Below, piece after piece: positions 1 through 6,570 of a stretch of 13,968 nucleotides of DNA. The stretch's first letter is position 1; each line of letters begins with the position of its first letter. Source of the DNA: Wenzhouxiangella sp. Lineage in GTDB: Bacteria; Pseudomonadota; Gammaproteobacteria; Xanthomonadales; Wenzhouxiangellaceae. The notes under the pieces are model-generated. The model was not told where the DNA came from and made no database searches. It saw only the letters and a program-made list of their open reading frames with translations. The stretch is taken from NCBI GenBank assembly GCA_007135355.1, contig SLJA01000182.1:1-13968 (forward strand), read 5' to 3'. Position numbers and translations under genes: made by a program.

Positions 1-870
1 CGCCTGGAGACCCTGGAGTGGATGGATGACGAGACCCGGGTCGAAGCCCTGGCCAAGCTCGAGTCCTTCCATCCCAAGATCGGCTACCCGGACCGCTGGC
101 GCGACTATTCCGACGTGCGCATCGAGGCCGACGACCTGATCGGCAACTTCCGCCGCCTCGGCGAGTGGGCCTGGGCAGACTCGCTGGCCCGCCTGAACGA
201 GCCGGTGCGTGAGTGGGAATGGTTCATGACGCCGCAGACGGTTAACGCCTACTACTCCTCGACGCGCAATGAAATCGTCTTTCCGGCCGCCATCCTGCAG
301 CCGCCCTTCTTCGACCCCAACGCTGACGCCGCGGTCAACTTCGGCGCCATCGGCGGCGTGATCGGCCACGAGATGGGCCACGGTTTCGACGACCAGGGCT
401 CACGTTCCGACAGCCAGGGCGTGTTGCGCAACTGGTGGACCGACCAGTCGCGCGCCCAGTTCGAAGAGCGCACCGGCCGCCTGGTCGCCCAGTACGACAG
501 CTTCTCGCCGCTGCCGGGCATGTTCGTCAACGGCCGCCTGTCGCTGGGCGAAAACATCGGTGACCTGGGCGGCCTGTCGATCGCCCATCACGCCTACCAG
601 CTCTACCTGGCCGACCACCATGGCGGCGAAGCGCCGGTGCTCGACGGCCTGAGCGGCGACCAGCGCTTCTTCATGGCCTGGGCCCAGGTCTGGCGCAACA
701 TCGAGACCGATGAATCAGTGCGCTCACGCCTCTTGACCGGTCCGCACTCACCGCCCATGTTCCGCGTCAACGGCGTAGTCCGCAATATCGATGCCTGGTA
801 CGAAGCCTTTGGCGTCGGACCCGAGCATGAGCTCTACATCCCCGCCAACGAACGCGTCAGCATCTGGTAA
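1..870 (+). CDS. M13 family zinc metallopeptidase (neprilysin/PepO-like), 3' part
   Basis: Partial gene; the reading frame is open from base 1, so 289 C-terminal residues are visible. It is a neprilysin-type endopeptidase that cleaves peptides with one zinc ion. In gammaproteobacteria such enzymes are usually exported, but the signal peptide lies outside the window. Visible signatures are NAYY (about base 244; NAFY in neprilysin, substrate binding), the zinc site HEMGH (367-381) and ENIGDLGG (about 550-573), whose Glu is the third zinc ligand. Near the C-terminus, PPMFRVNGVVRN followed by YEAF matches the family's substrate-binding Arg region. Family members usually end in Cys-x-x-Trp. This one ends in VSIW and the visible part has no cysteine, so the terminal disulfide is absent. 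All catalytic residues in this half are intact, so I expect an active enzyme. I see no clear terminator after it. Confidence 0.93.
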   Translation, partial: RLETLEWMDDETRVEALAKLESFHPKIGYPDRWRDYSDVRIEADDLIGNFRRLGEWAWADSLARLNEPVREWEWFMTPQTVNAYYSSTRNEIVFPAAILQPPFFDPNADAAVNFGAIGGVIGHEMGHGFDDQGSRSDSQGVLRNWWTDQSRAQFEERTGRLVAQYDSFSPLPGMFVNGRLSLGENIGDLGGLSIAHHAYQLYLADHHGGEAPVLDGLSGDQRFFMAWAQVWRNIETDESVRSRLLTGPHSPPMFRVNGVVRNIDAWYEAFGVGPEHELYIPANERVSIW

Positions 871-939
871 TGAGCACGCAAAGACTAAGGCGTTGGCGGT
901 TCGGTGTTTTATCGCGGTGCGCTCGGAAGGCATGACCGC

Positions 940-970
940 CTGACACGGGGGTTGGCAAATCTGAGATAAT
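940..970 (+). promoter_or_regulatory. Candidate sigma-70 promoter of the SRP RNA gene
   Basis: CTGACA (940-945) resembles a -35 box. TGAGATAAT (962-970) is an extended -10 element with a 5/6 GATAAT hexamer. The spacer of 19 is long, but the extended -10 can compensate. A start 7-9 bases downstream of the -10 falls at 977-979, exactly where the terminal helix of the SRP RNA begins, and this agreement is the main support. TTGGCA at 952-957 lies too close to the -10 to be its -35. Confidence 0.6.
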
Positions 971-978
971 CAGTAATT

Positions 979-1091
979 GGTGGTCTCCATTGGTCCTCCC
1001 ACACTGCTTTTCCCGTGAACCCCGTCAGGCCCGGAAGGGAGCAGCGGCAGCAGGAAACGCGGGTGCTGGGGTCGGGCTGATGGAGGCCGCC
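979..1091 (+). ncRNA. ffs: Signal recognition particle RNA (4.5S type, short bacterial form)
   Basis: This RNA is the scaffold of the signal recognition particle. It binds Ffh and directs ribosomes making membrane proteins to FtsY. The apical hairpin carries the hallmark GTCAGGCCCGGAAGGGAGCA: a GGAA tetraloop (1033-1036) on a CCC/GGG stem, above the asymmetric internal loop with AGCAGC that contacts the Ffh M domain. The ends form a continuous 12-bp helix: 979-990 (GGTGGTCTCCAT) pairs with 1080-1091 (ATGGAGGCCGCC), using two G-U pairs. The length of about 113 nt and the lack of an Alu domain match the 4.5S form of gammaproteobacteria. A T-rich run follows at 1092-1105 and, with the closing helix, may help end transcription. 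The exact mature ends are inferred from the helix. Confidence 0.93.
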
Positions 1092-1104
1092 TTCTTGATT
1101 TTCT

Positions 1105-1605
1105 TCAGGCCCTGGCCGCTACCGAGGGTGCATGACGTGGCGCCGATACCCTCGGCTTTTGGGCCAACTCCAATTGCAACAAATCTCTAAGCGTATCCCG
1201 ATGCGGCTTGTCGGCCAGGATATCGGCCAGCGTGACGTCATCAAGCACCTGCAAAAACGCGCGATTGGCCTCGTTGAGTTTGTTACGCAGCCGGCACACG
1301 GGGGTCAGCGCACAATCATTCCCCGCGCGCATACATTCGGCCACGCCGAAACTTGGCTCCATGGCAAGAACAACCGACCCAATCGTGATCTGTTCGGGAT
1401 CCTGCGCCAGGCGAACACCGCCATTCTTGCCCCGTCGTGAATAAAGAAAACCCTCGTTAACCAATTGCTGCACCACTTTCATCAAGTGGTTTTTCGAGAC
1501 GCCGTAAGCATCGGCAATCTCGGCAATCGTACTCAATTCACTACCTTTCAGGCCGGCGAATATCAGCACCCTCAGTCCGTATCCGGAGAATTGTGTCAAA
1601 CGCAT
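1105..1605 (-). CDS. nsrR: NsrR-like nitric-oxide-sensing Rrf2 family repressor
   Basis: A 166-residue Rrf2-family regulator resembling NsrR, which represses NO-detoxification genes until NO destroys its [4Fe-4S] cluster. The N-terminal winged helix (about 1-75) contains the near-universal NsrR strings YGVSKNHLMKV and RRGKNGGVRLA. The cluster region has Cys91, Cys98 and Cys104 within ECMRAGNDCALTPVCRLRN, followed by the NsrR-like DDVTLADIL. In the Streptomyces coelicolor structure the fourth ligand is Asp8. Here residue 8 is Gly (codon GGA, in FSGYGLR), so cluster ligation may differ. The start at 1605 gives the standard family N-terminus, and a GGGAG lies 10 bases upstream of it. The gene is divergent from the 2-enoyl reductase and its stop is 13 bp from the SRP RNA end. 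It could also sense something other than NO, but overall similarity favours NsrR. Confidence 0.88.
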   Translation of the reverse strand: MRLTQFSGYGLRVLIFAGLKGSELSTIAEIADAYGVSKNHLMKVVQQLVNEGFLYSRRGKNGGVRLAQDPEQITIGSVVLAMEPSFGVAECMRAGNDCALTPVCRLRNKLNEANRAFLQVLDDVTLADILADKPHRDTLRDLLQLELAQKPRVSAPRHAPSVAARA

Positions 1606-1681
1606 AGCTGGTGGACTCCCGTGCCCAGCGCACTTCCAATGAGGCTTCAGTATGCCCCCCTCGTTCTCGCAAACATTTGAT

Positions 1682-1691
1682 ATTGATCAAT
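1682..1691. promoter_or_regulatory. Candidate operator palindrome between nsrR and the 2-enoyl reductase
   Basis: ATTGATCAAT is a perfect 10-base palindrome in an AT-rich island (about 1671-1691) within the otherwise GC-rich 141-bp divergent gap. Rrf2 regulators bind AT-rich dyads, and autoregulation of divergent gene pairs is common. However, the site does not clearly match the published NsrR motif (AAGATGCATTT-like half-sites). I infer only that it is the best-placed operator candidate. A palindrome of this length can occur by chance. Confidence 0.2.
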
Positions 1692-1746
1692 CCGAGTCGC
1701 CATCTGGCGTATCCTGCCGTCCTTATTCATGAAATCAGGACAAAAC

Positions 1747-2745
1747 ATGAAGTGCATGCAAGCGCAATATGCGCAGAGAGGCCCGGACCCCGTGGCCGTA
1801 ATCGAAGCCGTTGAAGTAGAGCTGGCCGCCCCGCGCGCCGGCGAAGTGCTGGTGGAGATACTGGCCAGCCCGATCAATCCCTCGGACCTGCTGACACTGA
1901 CCGGCGTCTACGGCGTACTGCCCGAGCTTCCGGCGGTCGCCGGTAATGAGGGCGTGGGTCGCGTGGCAGAGTTGGGACCCGGGGTCACTGGACTGAAGCC
2001 TGGCCAGCTGGTCCTGTTACCGTTGGGTTGCGGCACCTGGGCCAGCCATGTTGCCGCCCGCGCCGCCGAATTGGTACCTCTGCCAGCCGGCGCCGATCCG
2101 CAACAGCTGGCCATGCTAACCATCAATCCGCCGACCGCCAGCCTGCTGCTAAGTGAAGTGACCCCGCTGCAACCGGGCGACTGGGTCATTCAGAACGCAG
2201 CCAATTCCGCCGTTGGCACCTATCTGGTCAAGCTTGCCGCCGAACGCGGCATCCACACCATCAACGTGGTGCGGCGAGAAGGCGCAGTCGAAAGCGTCCA
2301 GGCGGCCGGGGGCGAAATCGTGCTCGTTGATGGCGACGACCTGAAAAAGCGCGTGCGCCAGGCAACCGGCGGAGCCGAAATCAAGCTGGCCATCGACGCG
2401 GTAGGCGGCGCCGCGACCGAGCGCCTGGCCAATTGCCTGGCCAACGGCGGAACCGTGGTGAATTATGGCGTCATGAGCGGCGAACCCTGTCATGTGTCGC
2501 CGACGCATCTCATCTTTCGCGGGATTAATCTGACCGGTTTCTGGCTGGCAACCTGGTATGCCCGTGCCGGTGCCGAGCAGCGCGCGGCGCTATACGGTGA
2601 CTTGACTCAACGAATCGCCCGTGGCGAACTCAAGGCGCCGATCGCCGAATGCTTTGACATCCGCGATATCAAACAAGCCGTGGCCGCCGCGGCCCAAGGC
2701 GAGCGCGGCGGCAAGGTGCTGATCACACCTCGGCACAACTCCTGA
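1747..2745 (+). CDS. MECR/Etr1-type trans-2-enoyl thioester reductase (zinc-free MDR family)
   Basis: A 332-residue medium-chain dehydrogenase/reductase matching the mitochondrial enoyl reductase branch, which reduces trans-2-enoyl-ACP or -CoA with NADPH. SPINPSDLLTLTGVYGVLPE, then LPAVAGNEGVGRV, aligns closely with human MECR; Tyr55 in GVYG corresponds to its catalytic Tyr. The Rossmann part has the family string IQNAANSAVG (148-157) and NVVRR (173-177, NADPH phosphate side), and later GFWL (264-267). No structural-zinc cysteine cluster is present. The start at 1747 is preferred over 1729 because AGGA (1737-1740) lies 6 bases upstream of it; 1756 is also possible. It is divergent from nsrR, which may control it, and convergent with the nuclease gene. 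A related quinone-oxidoreductase role is the main alternative. Confidence 0.85.
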   Translation: MKCMQAQYAQRGPDPVAVIEAVEVELAAPRAGEVLVEILASPINPSDLLTLTGVYGVLPELPAVAGNEGVGRVAELGPGVTGLKPGQLVLLPLGCGTWASHVAARAAELVPLPAGADPQQLAMLTINPPTASLLLSEVTPLQPGDWVIQNAANSAVGTYLVKLAAERGIHTINVVRREGAVESVQAAGGEIVLVDGDDLKKRVRQATGGAEIKLAIDAVGGAATERLANCLANGGTVVNYGVMSGEPCHVSPTHLIFRGINLTGFWLATWYARAGAEQRAALYGDLTQRIARGELKAPIAECFDIRDIKQAVAAAAQGERGGKVLITPRHNS

Positions 2746-2772
2746 CCCGGATCGGTATGGGAAGCTGACGGT

Positions 2773-3660
2773 TCACTCGCGCGGCGGCGGAAACGGAATC
2801 GGCGGGTCAGCGAAAGGTGATTCGCCGGTTTCGAACAGCTGGTTGAGCGTCCAGGCCAAGCGTGCGCCGGTTCTGGCAATCTGTCGCTCGGCGACCGGTA
2901 GCCAGACTTCGGCGTAGCTGTCGTCGATCACCGGGATGGGGCCATGATCGGCCGTGGTTGCATCCTCTCGCGACCTGGGATAAAGGCCGTTGAAGATCAA
3001 CCGACGCGCCTCGATCACCCAGTCGCGCGGGTTGGATTGCTCGGCCCAGGCCGCGCGCTCATGGTCGCCAAAACGGGCCAGCAGCACGGCTGCATATTCC
3101 CGACTGTTGAAGCGCTGCCGCGGACCATCGAAAATCTCGTTGTCCCAGTAGCGGTGGAGATTGATCACTTCGCCCCGGTACAGCACCGGCACATCGTTGG
3201 CACCGCGGTCTTCCAGAAAACCAACGTGCAAGGGCTGATGCAGGTCGGCAACAAAATGGACCAGAAACTTAAGCGCCTCAACTCGCTCCGCCGTCGGCAA
3301 GGACTCATCCGCCACCATCCGGGAGTAGCCGAGAATCGCTGAATATACGTTGCCCTGCGGCACATTGAAATCGGATTCGCTCGGCTCGAGCACGTCCGCA
3401 GGGCCGTTCATGAAGTGCAGGGGAGCGGTTTCGGGCCGCTCGCGGCGGACCTCATCGGCCCAAGAGCCGACACTTGCGAGAGTATCGTCGCCCAGCAGTT
3501 CCGCGACAGCAGTACGCGCTTCGGGACTTAAATCATGGTGGGCCAGATAACCAGCCACTTCGTGACCGAACCGGCTCCAAGCATGGGCCGAGCCAGTGCT
3601 CATCACGAGAAGTATCGCCGCGACCAGAACGGCAAGCGCAGCAAGCGGGGAACGAATCAT
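2773..3660 (-). CDS. Exported S1/P1-type zinc nuclease
   Basis: A 295-residue secreted nuclease of the S1/P1 family, which cuts single-stranded nucleic acids and releases 5' mononucleotides using three zinc ions. A signal peptide ends at AHA (residues 25-27), so mature Trp28 becomes the N-terminal zinc ligand as in P1 nuclease. All nine expected ligands are visible: Trp28, His33 (WSRFGHE), Asp69 (SWADEV), His82 (LHFMN), His135 and Asp139 (VHFVADLHQPLHVG), His145, His169 and Asp173 (NLHRYWDNE). The protein has no cysteines, unlike the disulfide-bonded fungal enzymes, and ends in a proline-rich tail. Length fits the family. It probably acts in the periplasm or outside the cell, perhaps in nucleic-acid scavenging. 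It is divergent from the cyclophilin, with an inverted repeat between them. Confidence 0.93.
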   Translation of the reverse strand: MIRSPLAALAVLVAAILLVMSTGSAHAWSRFGHEVAGYLAHHDLSPEARTAVAELLGDDTLASVGSWADEVRRERPETAPLHFMNGPADVLEPSESDFNVPQGNVYSAILGYSRMVADESLPTAERVEALKFLVHFVADLHQPLHVGFLEDRGANDVPVLYRGEVINLHRYWDNEIFDGPRQRFNSREYAAVLLARFGDHERAAWAEQSNPRDWVIEARRLIFNGLYPRSREDATTADHGPIPVIDDSYAEVWLPVAERQIARTGARLAWTLNQLFETGESPFADPPIPFPPPRE

Positions 3661-3685
3661 GTCGGTGATCCAGGCAAAATTTTCC

Positions 3686-3703
3686 CTATCTTAACCAAGA
3701 TAG
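3686..3703. repeat. Perfect inverted repeat in the nuclease/cyclophilin divergent gap
   Basis: CTATCTT (3686-3692) and AAGATAG (3697-3703) form a perfect 7-bp dyad around AACC. It lies in the middle of the 87-bp gap between two divergent genes for exported proteins. A 5/6 -10-like TAGAAT follows at 3711-3716 on the plus strand, placing the dyad over the -35 zone of a possible cyclophilin promoter. An operator shared by both genes is the natural reading; no T tract follows, so a terminator is unlikely. The binding protein is unknown. Confidence 0.45.
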
Positions 3704-3747
3704 CGGAGGCTAGAATAGCGCTTGACCGCTGATTTCGATTATCCAAT

Positions 3748-4719
3748 ATGCTGTTTCAACGACTCGTTTTCCTTCTAGCCCTGGCCCTGGGTTACAGTCT
3801 GGCCGCCGCCGACAGTCCGCGAGTCTGGCTCGATACTGACCGCGGTCCTATTCTGATCGAGCTCGACCCCGAGCGCGCGCCCGATCACGTACAGAACTTC
3901 CTCGCCTACGTTAACGAAGGGTTCTATGACGGCATCATCTTTCACCGGAGCATTGCGGGCTTTGTCATGCAGGGAGGTGGCTATGATCGGGATTTCCGCC
4001 TGCGCCAGCCCACACGCGGGCCGGTTCCCGGTCGTCCGGACAACGGCCTAAGCAATGACATCGGCACGATCGCGATGGCGCAAGTGGGCGCCGACATCAA
4101 TTCGGCGCGCTCACAGTTTTTCTTTAACCTCGATTCCAACGACTTTCTCGACGCAGAGTTCACCGTGTTCGGACGGATTGTCGCCGGACTCAGCCTGGTT
4201 CAACAGATGAACGCAGAGCGCGTGCTCAGAAAGGAAGTGGGCGCCACCATCTTCAACGATGTCCCGGTTCGCCCACCCCTGATCCGCCGGGCGTTCGAAA
4301 CCCGCGACTTTCCGATTATGCCGCTACACAGCGGCTCGTGGTTCGACCCGTCCACCGACGGCACGGGCTTCAACATTGAAGTGACCAACGATGTCTCAAC
4401 CGAAGACGGACCGCTCCTGGTCGTCTACTGGTATGACTTTCGCGACGGCCAGAAGACCTGGGCCACCGGGGCGCGGAGTTTTTCCTTCGGTGCCTCGGAG
4501 CTCACGGTTGAACTGGTCGCCGTCGACGACCCTTCCTCGGCCGATTTCCGTACCCCGCCGCCCAGGGATCGCTATCAGACCTGGGGCAGTGTGACGGTGC
4601 GCTTTCTGGATTGCCGGCGTGCCTTGTTCAGCTATGACACCGTGGCTCTGGGCAGCGGCGTGATCGAGGCAATGCGCCTGACCCTGCCGGACAGCGCCAG
4701 TTGCGACTTTCTGGACTGA
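3748..4719 (+). CDS. Exported cyclophilin-type peptidyl-prolyl isomerase with extra C-terminal 'GSW' domain
   Basis: A 323-residue protein with a signal peptide (about 1-21). Residues 24 to about 180 are a cyclophilin, which catalyses cis-trans isomerisation of prolyl bonds, presumably in the periplasm. Catalytic-site residues are conserved: Arg67 in FHR, Phe72 and Gln75 in FVMQGG, GTIAMA (106-111) and SQFFFN (122-127). PpiA/PpiB-type enzymes stop around residue 170-190. This one continues with a second domain (about 196-323) beginning GSWFDPSTDGTGFNIEV, then VVYWYDF, WGSVTVRFLDC and a final Cys (C289 and C319 could pair). I recognise this module from secreted proteins of Xanthomonadales-like bacteria but know no function for it. 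No clear ribosome site precedes the ATG (GATTTCGATTATCCAAT). The gene ends 11 bp from the convergent DUF3300 gene. Confidence 0.9.
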   Translation: MLFQRLVFLLALALGYSLAAADSPRVWLDTDRGPILIELDPERAPDHVQNFLAYVNEGFYDGIIFHRSIAGFVMQGGGYDRDFRLRQPTRGPVPGRPDNGLSNDIGTIAMAQVGADINSARSQFFFNLDSNDFLDAEFTVFGRIVAGLSLVQQMNAERVLRKEVGATIFNDVPVRPPLIRRAFETRDFPIMPLHSGSWFDPSTDGTGFNIEVTNDVSTEDGPLLVVYWYDFRDGQKTWATGARSFSFGASELTVELVAVDDPSSADFRTPPPRDRYQTWGSVTVRFLDCRRALFSYDTVALGSGVIEAMRLTLPDSASCDFLD

Positions 4720-4730
4720 TCCCGAGGAAC

Positions 4731-6479
4731 TCAGTCCACCCTCCGCGCCGGGCGACGATCGGGCGGCGGGCGCGATTCGGATCGTGCCGGGGCCCGCGAC
4801 TGCACCGGAGTTGACGAGCGCTGCGGCGCTGACTGCGGCGGCCGGACCGGCGTTGATTCCGGGCCTCGACTCGATGCCCGAGCAGGCGCGCGTTGCGGCA
4901 CCGAGCGCGGCTGGCTCGGCGCGGTTGCCGGAGCCCGGTTCGCGGGCACCTGAGGCGCTGACGAGGGCCGTGGCGTTGTCGCGCGCGGCACGGACGCTCT
5001 GGAGTCCATAGCTCGCGAAGACGTCGGCGGAATGCTCGACCGCGGAGCTGTCGCAGCGGGAGCTCTTGCCGCCGTTGCCGGCGATTGACGCTCAATTCGT
5101 GGGCTGGTGCGTGACTCCTGCGCCGATCGGGTTGTCGCCGGAGCGGAAACCGCCGGGCGGCCGGCCGGGCCGGCTGCGCGTTGTGCTGCCGCTCGATCCT
5201 GAATCCGCCGCTCCACCGTACCCGCCGATTGGCGAGCAGGCGAACGTTCCTGATTAGAACGCAGCGCCGGGCGGTCCGGGCTGCGCTGGGCTTGGGCGGC
5301 GACCGAGCGTTGGGTCGACGCTGGCGGTGAGCGGAGGGACCGCTCGGTATTGACGGTGCGCGATGAATCACCGATCCGGGCAGGAGCAGTGGAGCGGGAG
5401 TCTGCGGTACCTGATCGAGTTGAGCGCGTCGCACCTTCGCCGCCCCGTGGCAAAAGGTTTTCGGTCCGTCGCGCAGCCGCCCATTCACGCTGACTAGTGC
5501 GCGTATCGGCCACGCGCACCGGCGCGCTCAACTGCGCGGCCGCAGTGGCGTCCGATCGACGCTCGAGCAGGCGGTGACGTTCATCAACGGCCGGATGGTA
5601 GGCCACACCCCGTCGATGCCCAGGATCATGCTGCCAGCGCTGGGCGGCGTCGTGCCGAGCCAGGTCGCGACCGCGGTAATGGTGATGATGATGGTGATGG
5701 TGGACGACAGTCCGGGAACGCGGGTGATGTGGGCGGAAATAGTGATGATGGTGATGAATCACCACCACTTCGCGCCGCGACCAGTGGAAAGAGCTGAAGA
5801 AAAACGCTGACGGCACGTGAAACGCCGGGCCCCAGTAAACCACCACGCTGGAACGGTGGCGCGGCGGCGCATGCCAGAACAGGGGCGGATGATGCGCCCA
5901 GGCCCAGGAGCCGAACACCACGCGGGTGTCGTAAACCGGGACGAACACGACCTGGCGGCGCGGCGGTTCGATGTAGATGACCTCTCGTTCACGGATCACC
6001 TGCACCTGCTCGGTGCTGTGCAAGTGGCCGGCATTATAGGCTTGAGCGCGCAGCCGCTGAATGCTGTCAAGCACCTCGACCTCCTGGATCAGGAAGGCGT
6101 CACCCAGACGCTGAGTCCAATCCAGATCGGCATCCATGCGGCTCAGAATCTCGGGGAATGCGACCAGCGCCATCACCGAAGGATCCCAGTCCTGACCAAC
6201 AACGGCGTTGACCGCCTGCTCACCACGCAAACCGGGGTTCTGGCGCGTCCAGCGCGCCGCCCGCACTACTTCGATCGGATAGGTGGCTGCGATCAGTACA
6301 TGCGAAAGCACTGTATCCGGATACAGTGCAACCGGGGCCAGCATCTGGTCCAGTTCGGCCACGCTGAACCCGCTGAACTCTGACGGTGTCTGCACGGTAT
6401 GCGCCTGAGCGCATCCACCATTCATCAGCGCGGCAAACGCTGCGAGTGCGAAGACAAGGGCCTGGGCAATCCGATTCAT
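4731..6479 (-). CDS. DUF3300 family envelope protein with histidine runs and a low-complexity tail
   Basis: A 582-residue protein of unknown function. A signal sequence (MNRIAQALVFALAAFAALMNGGCAQA) precedes a typical DUF3300 domain (about 38-195): LDQMLAPVALYPDTVLSHVL, ATYPIEVVRAARW, DWDPSVMALVAFP, and EPPRRQVVFVPVYDTRVVFG. Cys23 might be lipidated, but the lipobox (NGGC) is poor. Next come aromatic/His-rich segments with five consecutive His (242-246) and eight (260-267), then about 270 residues rich in Arg, Ser, Pro and Ala, probably disordered. The open frame extends to 6716, but I start at 6479. That ATG has GAGGA 7 bases upstream and begins the signal peptide, whereas the extension would overlap the hydrolase gene. 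The gene lies 91 bp downstream of the hydrolase on the same strand and could be co-transcribed. The His runs suggest metal binding (inference). Confidence 0.85.
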   Translation of the reverse strand: MNRIAQALVFALAAFAALMNGGCAQAHTVQTPSEFSGFSVAELDQMLAPVALYPDTVLSHVLIAATYPIEVVRAARWTRQNPGLRGEQAVNAVVGQDWDPSVMALVAFPEILSRMDADLDWTQRLGDAFLIQEVEVLDSIQRLRAQAYNAGHLHSTEQVQVIREREVIYIEPPRRQVVFVPVYDTRVVFGSWAWAHHPPLFWHAPPRHRSSVVVYWGPAFHVPSAFFFSSFHWSRREVVVIHHHHHYFRPHHPRSRTVVHHHHHHHHYRGRDLARHDAAQRWQHDPGHRRGVAYHPAVDERHRLLERRSDATAAAQLSAPVRVADTRTSQREWAAARRTENLLPRGGEGATRSTRSGTADSRSTAPARIGDSSRTVNTERSLRSPPASTQRSVAAQAQRSPDRPALRSNQERSPARQSAGTVERRIQDRAAAQRAAGPAGRPAVSAPATTRSAQESRTSPRIERQSPATAARAPAATAPRSSIPPTSSRAMDSRASVPRATTPRPSSAPQVPANRAPATAPSQPRSVPQRAPARASSRGPESTPVRPPQSAPQRSSTPVQSRAPARSESRPPPDRRPARRVD

Positions 6480-6570
6480 GACGTCTTCCTCGGCGATGAG
6501 TGAAGCAGCCGGCACGCGCCAGTCTGCTATTCCTTTGTAACCGCACTTGCCTGAAGTCAGGCTGAATGAG

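Noticed and set aside
952..957. TTGGCA as the -35 box of the SRP RNA promoter
   Set aside because: Only 7 bases separate it from the -10 element; the CTGACA further upstream fits better.
990..1190. Small plus-strand open frame of 66 codons
   Set aside because: It lies largely within the SRP RNA, whose conserved hairpin and closing helix explain the sequence.
4628..5488. A 286-codon minus-strand frame overlapping DUF3300 and cyclophilin ends
   Set aside because: It is a GC-rich shadow of the Arg/Pro/Ser-rich tail in another frame, with an Arg/Pro-rich product and no domain.
5679..5756. GTG/ATG triplet repeats that look like a microsatellite or short array
   Set aside because: They are His codons of the DUF3300 protein on the other strand; there are no spacers or conserved repeat units, so not CRISPR and not a separate repeat element.
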